Source: Actinacidiphila bryophytorum (GTDB taxonomy: Bacteria; Actinomycetota; Actinomycetes; Streptomycetales; Streptomycetaceae). From it: a stretch of 64,000 nucleotides of DNA. Where the stretch lies: contig NZ_JAFFIX010000004.1 of NCBI RefSeq assembly GCF_016916835.1, positions 186,001-250,000 of the forward strand. Direction: 5' to 3'. This document shows, one piece after another, positions 50,185-57,912 of the stretch (its first letter is position 1; every line of letters starts with the position of its first letter). The translations under genes were made by a program, and so were the position numbers. The notes under the pieces were generated by a model. It saw nothing but the letters and a program-made list of their open reading frames with translations, did no database searches and was not told the DNA's origin.

Positions 50185-50586
50185 ATGGGCTGGGTGGCGA
50201 ACGTGATGGTCTCCGTCGACATGGCCGACAACGCGAACATGGCGGCCTTCAACGACTGGCTGCGGGACCAGGCCCCGCGGCTGTTCGGTGCCGAGGCCCT
50301 CGGGGTGGGCTTCCTGCGGCTGACCACCAGCGTGGAGGGCAACGAGTGGGGCGGCTGGAAGATGCCCGAATGCGAGGTGTGGGCGGGCGCGTTGAACAAC
50401 GCCGACCTCCCGGCGCTGCGCCGCCGCTTCACGCAGATGCCGTGGCGCGAACCGAACGTGGTGCAGCTGATGACGATGGACCAGGAAGAGGGCTTCTTCC
50501 GCCTGTGGATGCTCCGCGACGGGCAGTTGCGCCAGTACGCCCCGCAGGAGCCGGATGAGACGGACGAGGGTTTCTACCGCGAGTGA
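50185..50586 (+). CDS. Conserved hypothetical protein
   Basis: A 133-residue acidic soluble protein of unknown function: VMVSVDMADNANMAAFNDWL, GGWKMPECEVWAGALNNADL, MPWREPNVVQLMTMDQEEGF and YAPQEPDETDEGFYRE. I recall similar short proteins as hypothetical in streptomycetes, but no fold can be assigned. The ATG at 50185 has only a weak ribosome site. It is divergent from the NUDIX gene with 40 bases between, so they may share a promoter region. A 19-base repeat array begins at its stop codon. Confidence 0.65.
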   Translation: MGWVANVMVSVDMADNANMAAFNDWLRDQAPRLFGAEALGVGFLRLTTSVEGNEWGGWKMPECEVWAGALNNADLPALRRRFTQMPWREPNVVQLMTMDQEEGFFRLWMLRDGQLRQYAPQEPDETDEGFYRE

Positions 50587-50695
50587 GCGCACCTCACGGC
50601 AGTGAGCGGACCTCACGTCCGTGAGAGGCTGTCACGCCCGTGAGCGGCTGTACGCCGCTGAGCACCTGTCACGCCGGTGAGAGGTTCTCACGACC
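50583..50695. repeat. Six-unit 19-base tandem repeat, each unit a hairpin
   Basis: Units follow the pattern GTGAGNGGNYSTCACGNCN, beginning in the stop codon of the hypothetical gene and ending 10 bases before the MerR stop. Five units are 17-19 bases and one is 20. Each unit holds an inverted GTGAG...CTCAC, so the array can fold into a row of small stems. It lies between convergent genes and may serve as a terminator or binding array. Confidence 0.7.
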
Positions 50696-50704
50696 GCGTG
50701 GCCC

Positions 50705-51625
50705 TCACGCCAGTGCCGTCGTCAGCCAGGCGTGGGAGGCGCCGGGGGTGGGGTGGGACGGGCCGGTGACGCGGGTGACCAGGTCCCAGTAGTGGTCGAT
50801 GCGGGGGTCGGCGGCCAGTACGGCAGCCAGGCCGTGGCGGAAGGCGGGGGTGTCGCGGACCTGCTGGGAGGTCGCGTACGCGGCGACGAAGCAGTCGAGC
50901 GCCTCGCCCGGCTGCGGAGCCCGTCCGGCCCGCAGGTGCGGCGCGGCAAGCGCGTACGCCTCCTCCAGGCCCTGGTACAGGACGGCCGGCCGGTGCCCCG
51001 CGTCCGTGCGGTGCGCCGCGGGCTGCCCGCTGCCGGTGCGGCCGGAGCAGTCAGCGGACACGAAGGCGTGCAGCCGGGCGAAGGCGAGGGCCTGTGTGGG
51101 CGTCGGGTCGTCGGGCGGCTGCGGCACCGCCAGCTCCAGGACGCGTGCGACGCTGCGCGCGGGCATCCGCGGGGGCAGCCAGCGCCGCCAGAAGCGGGCC
51201 ATGGCGGCGGTGCTGGGCGGCGCCCCGGTCGCGCACACCGCGCCGAGCAGCCGCAGGCGTTCCGCCCGCTCCTCGGGGCCGCACTCGTGCAGGAGTTGCA
51301 GGGCGGTCTGCTGCCAGCGCAGGGCGGCGAGCCGCGAACCGACCTCGCGCAGCCGCCCGGCGACGGCGTCCTCCCAGGCGCCGCCGCCGGTGGGTTCGTC
51401 CTCGCGCAGGACCCGGGCGACGTCGGGCAGCCCGAGCCCGAGTGCGCGCAGCGAGCGGATCGTCCGCAGCCGGTCCAGCGACTCCGGCCCGTATCTGCGG
51501 TGGCCGCCCGCGCTGCGGTGCGCCTCGGGCAGCAGGCCGCGGTCGGAGTAGAACCGCACGGTCTTGACGGTGACACCGGCCTGCCCGGCCAGTTCGCCGA
51601 TGCTCCACAGGTGCTCTGGCGGCAT
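50705..51625 (-). CDS. MerR-family regulator with a large C-terminal domain
   Basis: A 306-residue activator. The MerR helix-turn-helix is at residues 6-75: SIGELAGQAGVTVKTVRFYS, then DRGLLPEAHRSAGGHRRYGP and LDRLRTIRSLRALGLGLPD. The remaining 200 residues are a helical ligand-binding domain of unknown specificity. The ATG at 51625 follows AGGGAGGT. It is divergent from the double hydrolase gene, with a dyad between the two promoters. MerR proteins normally twist such spacers to activate, so the hydrolase is the probable target. Confidence 0.87.
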   Translation of the reverse strand: MPPEHLWSIGELAGQAGVTVKTVRFYSDRGLLPEAHRSAGGHRRYGPESLDRLRTIRSLRALGLGLPDVARVLREDEPTGGGAWEDAVAGRLREVGSRLAALRWQQTALQLLHECGPEERAERLRLLGAVCATGAPPSTAAMARFWRRWLPPRMPARSVARVLELAVPQPPDDPTPTQALAFARLHAFVSADCSGRTGSGQPAAHRTDAGHRPAVLYQGLEEAYALAAPHLRAGRAPQPGEALDCFVAAYATSQQVRDTPAFRHGLAAVLAADPRIDHYWDLVTRVTGPSHPTPGASHAWLTTALA

Positions 51626-51630
51626 GGCTT

Positions 51631-51652
51631 GAACCTCCCTCCGGGGGAGTTC
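51631..51652. promoter_or_regulatory. MerR-type dyad in the divergent promoter
   Basis: GAACCTCCCTCCGGGGGAGTTC is an imperfect dyad centred between the MerR gene and the hydrolase gene. Its position and shape fit a MerR operator, but it also overlaps the MerR ribosome site. Confidence 0.5.
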
Positions 51653-51721
51653 CTACGGTACCGGCGGACCGCGGCGCGGGCGGAACGCGCCGACGGCGAG
51701 CAGAGCGGAGAGGGGACAGCC

Positions 51722-53266
51722 ATGGCGGCTGGTACGGCGTTCATCCTGGTGCCGGGCCTGCACACCGGCGGGTGGGTCTGGCAGGACGTGGCGGGACGGC
51801 TGCGCGAGGCCGGGGCGGAGGCGTACGCGCTGACGCTCACCGGCATGGGCGGGGAGAACGAAAAGGGAGCCGGCGCCGAACTGGAGGCGCACATCGCGGA
51901 CGTGCTGCGGGCGGTGGACGCGGCGCAGGCCGACGACGTGGTGCTGGTCGGCCACTGCTACGGCGTGCACCCGGTGCTGGGCGCTGCCGACCGGCGGCCG
52001 GAGCGCGTCGCGCGCATCGTCCTGGTGGACACCCCGATGCCGCAGGACGGCGACACCCCGGCCGCCCTCGTCCCGGCGCAGGGGCTGCGCGGGGAGCTGC
52101 TGCTGCGCATCGCGGAAGACGGCCCAGAACAGGGGGAGTTGGCGCCCCCGACGGACGAAGGGTGGCGCACCTTCGGCAGCTTCGAGGGCCTCGGCCCTGC
52201 AGTGGCGGCCGAGTTGGCCGGGCGGGCCGTACCCCAGCCGTGGCGGACGCTGGCGCAGCCGCTGGAGCTGAAGCGGGCGGCCGCGTCCGGCGCGGTGCCG
52301 GTGACCGGCGTGCTGTGCACGGCGAACGGGTCCAGCCTGGCGATGGTCGAACAGGTGCTGGCACTCGGCGACCCCCGCTTCCGCTACCTCGCCGCCCCGC
52401 ACATGAGCTACCTCGAACTGGCCACCGGCCACTGGCCGATGCTGTCGGAGCCGGCGGCGACGGCCCGGCTCCTGCTGCGTGCCGCCGCGGGCGAGGGGAC
52501 CGCGGCGCGCGGGCCGTCCGCGGCAGAACCGCCCGTGCATCTGCGGCCGTTCCTCATCGACGTGCCCGAGCACCCGCGCGAACGGGTCGGCCGCGTCGAC
52601 CTCCACCTGCCCGAGGGGGACGAAGTCCCGCGCCCCGCGGTGGTGTTCGTGCACGGCGGCCCCGTACCGGAGGGTGCCCGCCCGACACCGCGCGACTGGC
52701 CCGCCTTCCGCGGCTACGCCCGCCTCGCCGCGGAACTCGGCGCGGTCGGCGTCACCGTGGACCACCGGCTGCACGACGTCGCCGACTTCGCCCGCGCGGC
52801 GCGGGACGTGCAGGACGCGGTGGCGCTCGTACGGGCGCACCCGCGGGTGGACGGCGACCGGGTCGCCCTGTGGTTCCTGTCCACGGGCGGGCTGCTCTCG
52901 GCGGACTGGCTGGCGGCCCCGCCGCCCTGGCTGCGCTGCGTCGCGCTGACGTACCCGCTGCTGGCCCCCATGCCCGGCTGGGGTGTCGAGCGGCGGTTCC
53001 AGCCCGCGCGGACGGTACGCGACGCGGGCCGGCTGCCGGTCGTGCTGACCCGGGTGGGCCGCGAGAGCCCCGAATTCGCCGCGACGGTCGAGGACTTCGT
53101 CGCCGCGGCCGGCGAAGCCGGCGTACCCGTACGGATCGTGGACGTCCCGTCGGCCCGGCACGGCTTCGAGACGTACGACGACCCGGGCGACGCCCGGCGC
53201 GCGGTCGGCGAGGCGGCGCGCGCCGTCCTGGCGCACCTCAGCCCCGGGCCGGAGACCCGGGGCTGA
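51722..53266 (+). CDS. Fused double alpha/beta-hydrolase
   Basis: A 514-residue protein with two complete alpha/beta-hydrolase domains. Domain 1, about residues 1-260, starts FILVPGLHTGGWVWQDVA and has the nucleophile elbow VLVGHCYGVHP, with Cys where Ser is usual, and a His in ATGHWPML. Domain 2, about 270-510, is dienelactone-hydrolase-like: VVFVHGGPVPEGA, ALWFLSTGGLLSADWL (Ser) and SARHGFETYDD (His). Each half resembles a separate enzyme of ordinary size. The ATG at 51722 lies 8 bases after GAGGGG. It is divergent from, and probably controlled by, the MerR gene. Substrate unknown; the two domains may act in sequence. Confidence 0.8.
   Translation: MAAGTAFILVPGLHTGGWVWQDVAGRLREAGAEAYALTLTGMGGENEKGAGAELEAHIADVLRAVDAAQADDVVLVGHCYGVHPVLGAADRRPERVARIVLVDTPMPQDGDTPAALVPAQGLRGELLLRIAEDGPEQGELAPPTDEGWRTFGSFEGLGPAVAAELAGRAVPQPWRTLAQPLELKRAAASGAVPVTGVLCTANGSSLAMVEQVLALGDPRFRYLAAPHMSYLELATGHWPMLSEPAATARLLLRAAAGEGTAARGPSAAEPPVHLRPFLIDVPEHPRERVGRVDLHLPEGDEVPRPAVVFVHGGPVPEGARPTPRDWPAFRGYARLAAELGAVGVTVDHRLHDVADFARAARDVQDAVALVRAHPRVDGDRVALWFLSTGGLLSADWLAAPPPWLRCVALTYPLLAPMPGWGVERRFQPARTVRDAGRLPVVLTRVGRESPEFAATVEDFVAAAGEAGVPVRIVDVPSARHGFETYDDPGDARRAVGEAARAVLAHLSPGPETRG
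53238..53266 (+). terminator. Hairpin overlapping the hydrolase stop codon
   Basis: An 11-base stem, TCAGCCCCGGG and complement, with a 7-base loop spans the last codons and stop of the hydrolase gene. It probably ends both this gene and the convergent FG-GAP gene. Confidence 0.65.
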
Positions 53267-53287
53267 GAGTGACAGGCGCGGGTGCCG

Positions 53288-56200
53288 TCAGTACAGGCCG
53301 ACGTACGAGTTCCAGCCGGTGCCGATCTGGACCCGGGCACCGCTGAAGATGCCCGACGCCGTGCCGTTGTAGCGCCACAGCCGGCCCTGCGGGTCGCGGG
53401 CCACGAGGTCGTTGTGGCCGTCGTGGCTCAGGTCGCCGAAGCCGACGAGCGTGTTGTACATGTTCCAGCCCGCACCGATCTTCACGCGGGTGGTGAAACT
53501 GCCGTGCTTGTCGCCGCTGTAGCGCCACATCGCGCCCGCCGCGTCCACGGCGACCAGGTCGCCCGCACCGTCACCGGTGAGGTCGCCGACCGCGACGAGC
53601 TTGGTGTAGATGTTCCAGCCCGCACCGATCCGCACCCGCGACTTCAGCGTCGACTTGCCGGTGCCCGCGTAGAACCACAGCACGCCCGCGGTGTCCTCGG
53701 CCACGAGGTCGTCGTGCCCGTCGCCGTTGAGGTCGCCGGCGGACAGCAGGGACCTGTAGATGTTCCAGCCGGCGCCGATGCGCACGTGCTCGACGCTGGG
53801 CTCGTCGGTGTTGAAGTACGCCTGGCCGATGCCCAGGTAGGCGGTGAGGACGCCCGAGGGGTCCCGGGCGAGCACGTCGCCCTGGTCGTCGCTGTTGATG
53901 TCGCCGAACGGCACGATCGCGGAGGTCTGGCCCGCGCGGGTGCCGGGCGCCCAGATGTCGGTCCAACCGCCGTCCGTCAGCCGCCCGTTGGCGGTGGCAG
54001 CCCACCAGTGGCCCTCGTAGCCGTTGGAGGTGCGCTTGATGCCCAGCATGGCCTGCTGGCCGGTGCTGCAGTCGTAACTGCGGAAGCGCAGCGCCCCGCA
54101 CATCACCAGCACCTGGCCCGAGGCGCCCTGGACGGCGGTGCTCGTGCCGTCAAGGGTCGCGGTGAGCGCCCACTTGTAGGGGCCGCTCTGGGCGAGGGCG
54201 CCGCTGGGAAGGCGGCCGTTCCAGTGGACGTTCACGATCTCGTTCACCGGTCCGCCGGTGAAGGTGGCGGCGGCCTTTCCGGTGGCGGCGTCGCTGATGG
54301 TCAGCTTCCAGCCGTCCACGGGACGGGAGAGGGAGATGTAGGCGTAGAAGGTGTTCAGCTGCCCGGACGTGGACTTCGGCTGGATCTCGCTCTCGCCCGT
54401 CGGCGCGAGCGCGGTCGGCGGGGAGGCCGGCACGCCCGAGGCCACGACGTGCACGGTCCGGTCGGCCGCCACGTAGGCGAGGTCCGAACCGTGGCGGTCG
54501 ACGGCGAAGGTGATGCCGCGGTCGTCGGTGAGCCCGGAGTCGGGCAGGTCGGCGAGGGTCTGCGGCTTGGCCGCGGTGCCCGAGTGGAAGTCGACCATGA
54601 CCAACTGGCCCGCGGCGGCGTCATGCTGGACGAGGTAGCCGTCGCCGAGCAGCGCCTGCCCCGGGGGCACGGTGATCTTCCGGCCGCTGGTGAGGTCGTA
54701 GACACCCACCTGTCCGGTGGTCCCGCAGGACCAGTACAACCAGTGCTGCGAGACCTGGAGTTCGGTCGGACGGCAGGCGGCCCCGGTCGTGAGGGTGCGG
54801 ACGGCCTTGGCCGGGGTGGCGGAGTGCAGGTCGAAGGCGCTGACCGTGCCCGCGGTCGCGGTGGTGGAGGCCTGCCACAGTGTGTTGTCCCACAAGGCGG
54901 CCCCGGTGACCGGTCCGGTTCTGACGGTCTCTTCGTGGGTGGTGTAGATCACGTACTGGGTGGTCGCACTCTCGACCACGGCGTAGTTCATCGACACATC
55001 GACGATCCGCCCGCCGGTGAAGGGCAGTATGTCGGTCTGCTGCCCGCTGTGGATCTCGCTGTTCCCGCTCGTGCCGGCGGTCAGATAGGACGTTCCGTAC
55101 CAGTTGCCGGGGACGATGCGGATGCAGCTTTTGCCGGCCTCGCAGGGAAGTACCGTGGCGGGCAGGGAAGAGGGGTGCGGGCTGCCGAACGGCTGCGCAC
55201 CCGACGTGGCGTCCGTGCCGGGTGCGATCGGGAAGTTGTACACGGCCTGGCCCGGCGACTGGATTCCGGTGACCGGGATGTTCTGCACGTGCCGCAGGTA
55301 TCCGTGGTCCAGCGAGAGCCCGGCGTTGCTCGACGGCAGCGGCGGCAGGTCGAGGACGGTGGCGTCGTCCAGGGTGCCGTCCGCCGCGAGCGTGTAGCGG
55401 TGCACCTGCGACACCGTGTCGTCCGCCCCGCCGACGGCCAGCACCGAGCCGTCGGAGACCGAGAATGGTCCGCTGACGTCGGCGCCCATCAGGGTCGTGG
55501 GGTCACCGCCGCCGAAGGGGTGGTCGACGAGGGTGTTGGGAGCGGTCGACGTGCCGTATCGGGCGGTTCCGGCCAGCAGGTGGTCTCCGACCGGCCGGTA
55601 GGTCGTGGTCACACCCGAGGGCTCGGGGACCGTCACCGTGGCAGGGGCTGCGGCGGCGGCGGTTCCGTCGAGGACGGCGCTCACCGGCAGCATGCTCACC
55701 ACCCCGGTGGATGTGGTTTCGTCGTGCACGACCCAGGCGACGTCGGAAGGTGTCAGCAGCATCTGCGCGCCGGTGTTCAGCCACGGGATCGTGGTCGCCG
55801 CGCCGGTGTCGAGGTCGACCAGGGCGTACTGCGTCGCAGCCCCCGCAGCCACCTGGTACCTGACGAGCGCGTGCCGTGCGCCGTCGTTGATGCCTGTGTG
55901 CACTTGGGAGATCACCGCGCCCTCAGGCAGTCCGGTGACCGGCACCGGGGTGACGCTGCCGTCCGCCCCCAGGTCGAGCACCTCCACTTGGGCAGGGGCG
56001 GTCGAGGTCACGCGCTTCAGGACCAGCGCCCTGGTGCCGTTCTCTGCCACACCCGTGGTGGTGAACCCGGCGGGGAGTTGGTAAGTGGTCAGCGCATCCC
56101 GGTCGGGCGACCCGACCTTGAGCACATTTGCAGAGAGGTTCCGCTGGTAGAAGGCGTCGCCGCCGGCCGACGCGATATATCCGGTGAAGATCCCGGCCAG

Positions 56201-56539
56201 TGCCGGCAGGCTGCGGTCGCTACCGGTGGCGTAATCCGTCCACACCGGGTCCGTCGCCCCCTGGCGCAGGTGGACATAGCCGCTCGTCCCTGCGGCCAGC
56301 ACGCTGTCGGACGGCGGCACCGCCGGGTCGTCCGGCGGGATCACCTTGATCTCGGACGGCCCCGGCGCGGCGCCGGTGTCCGCCGTCGCCGCCGGTGCGG
56401 ACGACAGGGTGGCGCCGATGGCGAGCGCGACACATCCCGCCAGGACGGCCTTGGAAGTGGCTCGGGATGCGGCTCGGTACGAGGTTCCGGCCGTCGTTCT
56501 GGCCGTCGTTCTGGACGTGGCGCGGGCGCGCTGGCTCAC
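53288..56539 (-). CDS. Large secreted FG-GAP/VCBS-repeat protein
   Basis: A 1083-residue exported protein. A long basic n-region precedes the signal core (AVLAGCVALAIGATLSSAP, cleavage near ATA). Residues 60-700 are beta-propeller-like, with Cys pairs such as LPCEAGKSCIRI and WSCGTTG. At about 720-860 there is a FlgD-like Ig segment (LTISDAATGKAAATFTGGPV). The C-terminal 200 residues are FG-GAP repeats with Asp-rich calcium loops (DLNGDGHDDL, DLTGDGAGDL, DLSHDGHNDL) alternating with a IGAGWN motif, four copies. The GTG at 56539 is 9 bases after GGGGGGGAG. Its exact role is unknown; adhesion or binding of polysaccharide is plausible. Confidence 0.8.
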   Translation of the reverse strand: MSQRARATSRTTARTTAGTSYRAASRATSKAVLAGCVALAIGATLSSAPAATADTGAAPGPSEIKVIPPDDPAVPPSDSVLAAGTSGYVHLRQGATDPVWTDYATGSDRSLPALAGIFTGYIASAGGDAFYQRNLSANVLKVGSPDRDALTTYQLPAGFTTTGVAENGTRALVLKRVTSTAPAQVEVLDLGADGSVTPVPVTGLPEGAVISQVHTGINDGARHALVRYQVAAGAATQYALVDLDTGAATTIPWLNTGAQMLLTPSDVAWVVHDETTSTGVVSMLPVSAVLDGTAAAAAPATVTVPEPSGVTTTYRPVGDHLLAGTARYGTSTAPNTLVDHPFGGGDPTTLMGADVSGPFSVSDGSVLAVGGADDTVSQVHRYTLAADGTLDDATVLDLPPLPSSNAGLSLDHGYLRHVQNIPVTGIQSPGQAVYNFPIAPGTDATSGAQPFGSPHPSSLPATVLPCEAGKSCIRIVPGNWYGTSYLTAGTSGNSEIHSGQQTDILPFTGGRIVDVSMNYAVVESATTQYVIYTTHEETVRTGPVTGAALWDNTLWQASTTATAGTVSAFDLHSATPAKAVRTLTTGAACRPTELQVSQHWLYWSCGTTGQVGVYDLTSGRKITVPPGQALLGDGYLVQHDAAAGQLVMVDFHSGTAAKPQTLADLPDSGLTDDRGITFAVDRHGSDLAYVAADRTVHVVASGVPASPPTALAPTGESEIQPKSTSGQLNTFYAYISLSRPVDGWKLTISDAATGKAAATFTGGPVNEIVNVHWNGRLPSGALAQSGPYKWALTATLDGTSTAVQGASGQVLVMCGALRFRSYDCSTGQQAMLGIKRTSNGYEGHWWAATANGRLTDGGWTDIWAPGTRAGQTSAIVPFGDINSDDQGDVLARDPSGVLTAYLGIGQAYFNTDEPSVEHVRIGAGWNIYRSLLSAGDLNGDGHDDLVAEDTAGVLWFYAGTGKSTLKSRVRIGAGWNIYTKLVAVGDLTGDGAGDLVAVDAAGAMWRYSGDKHGSFTTRVKIGAGWNMYNTLVGFGDLSHDGHNDLVARDPQGRLWRYNGTASGIFSGARVQIGTGWNSYVGLY

Positions 56540-56608
56540 AGTGCGGATCTCCCCCCCGGAAGTCATGTGAGCGTGAGAGTAACACCAGGTCAGCGCGGTG
56601 GTGCAGGG

Positions 56609-56713
56609 CTATTCCTCGCGGTGGTATTTCAGCCCGCCCATCATGAACAGCAGCGTGGCGACGCTGAACGCGATCACCACGAGCGAGAAGCCGATCGTCT
56701 CCAGTGCTCTCAT
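56609..56713 (-). CDS. 34-residue single-span membrane protein
   Basis: A very short open frame, MRALETIGFSLVVIAFSVAT plus a 14-residue tail ending KYHREE, forming one membrane helix and a basic tail. GAGAGGACC lies before the ATG at 56713. No family is recognised. Its position next to the decayed KUP potassium transporter suggests it might be a small partner like KdpF, but this is weak. It is 69 bases downstream of the FG-GAP gene start on the same strand. Confidence 0.5.
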   Translation of the reverse strand: MRALETIGFSLVVIAFSVATLLFMMGGLKYHREE

Positions 56714-57106
56714 GGCGAGGTCCTCTCCGGGGCGCCTGGCGCGCACGTCCTCCCAGGTCACCGTCGCACGGCGGCGCACGCCCCGCATGCCGCACGCCAC
56801 CGGCCGGGACCGGCGTCTCACGGACCGGACGGGGGCGGCTGCGGTGCGGGGTGTTGCCCGAGGGGCGGGGGTGTTGCCTTTCCGGTGCTGCGGCGCCCGT
56901 TGCGGCCTGCAACGGTGTTGCGCGCCGCCAGTCTGTTTACCGCCGCGCCGTGCAGGCCGGCGTCCCCCCGGCCGACGGGGTGCAGGTCCTGCAGCGGCAG
57001 CTGGCCGACGCCGACCGCGAGGCCCGCCGCGCCACCGACCAGGAGGACCTGATCGGCGACGCCCTGCTGGACCGCAGGCACCGCATCGCCGACCTCGAAG
57101 TGCGGC
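56714..57106. other. Gap of about 390 bases with no recognisable gene
   Basis: An open plus-strand frame here reads into the KUP remnant and includes a short helical stretch (QVLQRQLADADREARRATDQ), but has no family match and no ribosome site. It is probably deletion debris. Confidence 0.5.
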
Positions 57107-57720
57107 TGCTGCTCGTGCCGCACCACAGGCGGCTGCCGATGGTCGTGCTGGCCACGGCCGCCACCGTGATCGCGTCCCAGGCGGTGATCACTGGGGCGTA
57201 CTCGGTCGCCTCGCAGGCCGCCCAGCTCGGCTACCTGCCGCGGCTGCGGATCGCCCACACCTCGGGGTCCACCATCGGGCAGATCTACGTCCCGTGGATC
57301 AACTGGCTGCTGATGGCCTCGGTCCTGACCCTGGTCTTCGCCTTCCGCAGCTCGACCGCCCTCGCCTTCGCCTTCGGCATGGCGGTCACCGGCACGATCA
57401 CCATCACCACGCTGCTGTTCTTCTACATCGCCCGCGCCAAGTGGGGCACACCGGTGTGGCTGCTGTCGGCGGGGGCGGCCGTCCTGCTCACCGTCGACCT
57501 GCTCTTCGTCGCCGCCAACATGACCAAGCTCATCCACGGCGCCTGGCTGCCGCTGCTGATCGGCCTCACCGCCTTCACCGTCATGACCACCTGGCAGCGC
57601 GGCCGGGAGATCGTCACCGCCGACCGGGCGCGACGGGAGGCACAACCACGTGCGGCACGACCATGTGGTGATCCTGTCCATCGAGACGCAGCCGGTGCCG
57701 CGCGTCGCCGCGCAGGACCC
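57107..57720 (+). pseudogene. Internal remnant of a KUP-type potassium transporter
   Basis: The frame reads LLVPHHRRLPMVVLATAATV, then IASQAVITGAYSVASQAAQL, GYLPRLRIAHTSGSTIGQIY and VPWINWLLMASVLTLVFAFR, and on to TVMTTWQRGREIVTADRARR, the central to late part of KUP. The N-terminal half is missing. After the Arg-Arg-Glu at about 57640 the frame jumps to a fragment from near the C-terminus (HDHVVILSIETQPVPRV, at about 57653-57715), so a second piece is lost. No start or ribosome site is present. It cannot be functional. Confidence 0.85.
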
Positions 57721-57912
57721 CACTCGTAGCCCGCTACGGGGCCTCGTGGATCCAGGGCGCCCGGGGCCTGGCGGTGGCGGTTTTGCGCCGACGGGGGTCG
57801 GGCGGGGGGCCGGGAGGGAAGGGAGGTGGTGCGGATGGACGAGTCCGCCCGGCACATCGGCGTCGGTGGTGTGTTGCGCGGCGACAAGGCTTGGCAGGGG
57901 GAGGAGTACGGA

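Noticed and set aside
50583..50695. CRISPR array
   Set aside because: Units of 19 bases are contiguous, with no spacers of constant length, and no cas genes are in the window.
53282..57052. Plus-strand frame of 1256 residues opposite the FG-GAP gene
   Set aside because: Very Gly/Val/Arg-rich with no domain, no ribosome site, and complete overlap with a convincing minus-strand gene.
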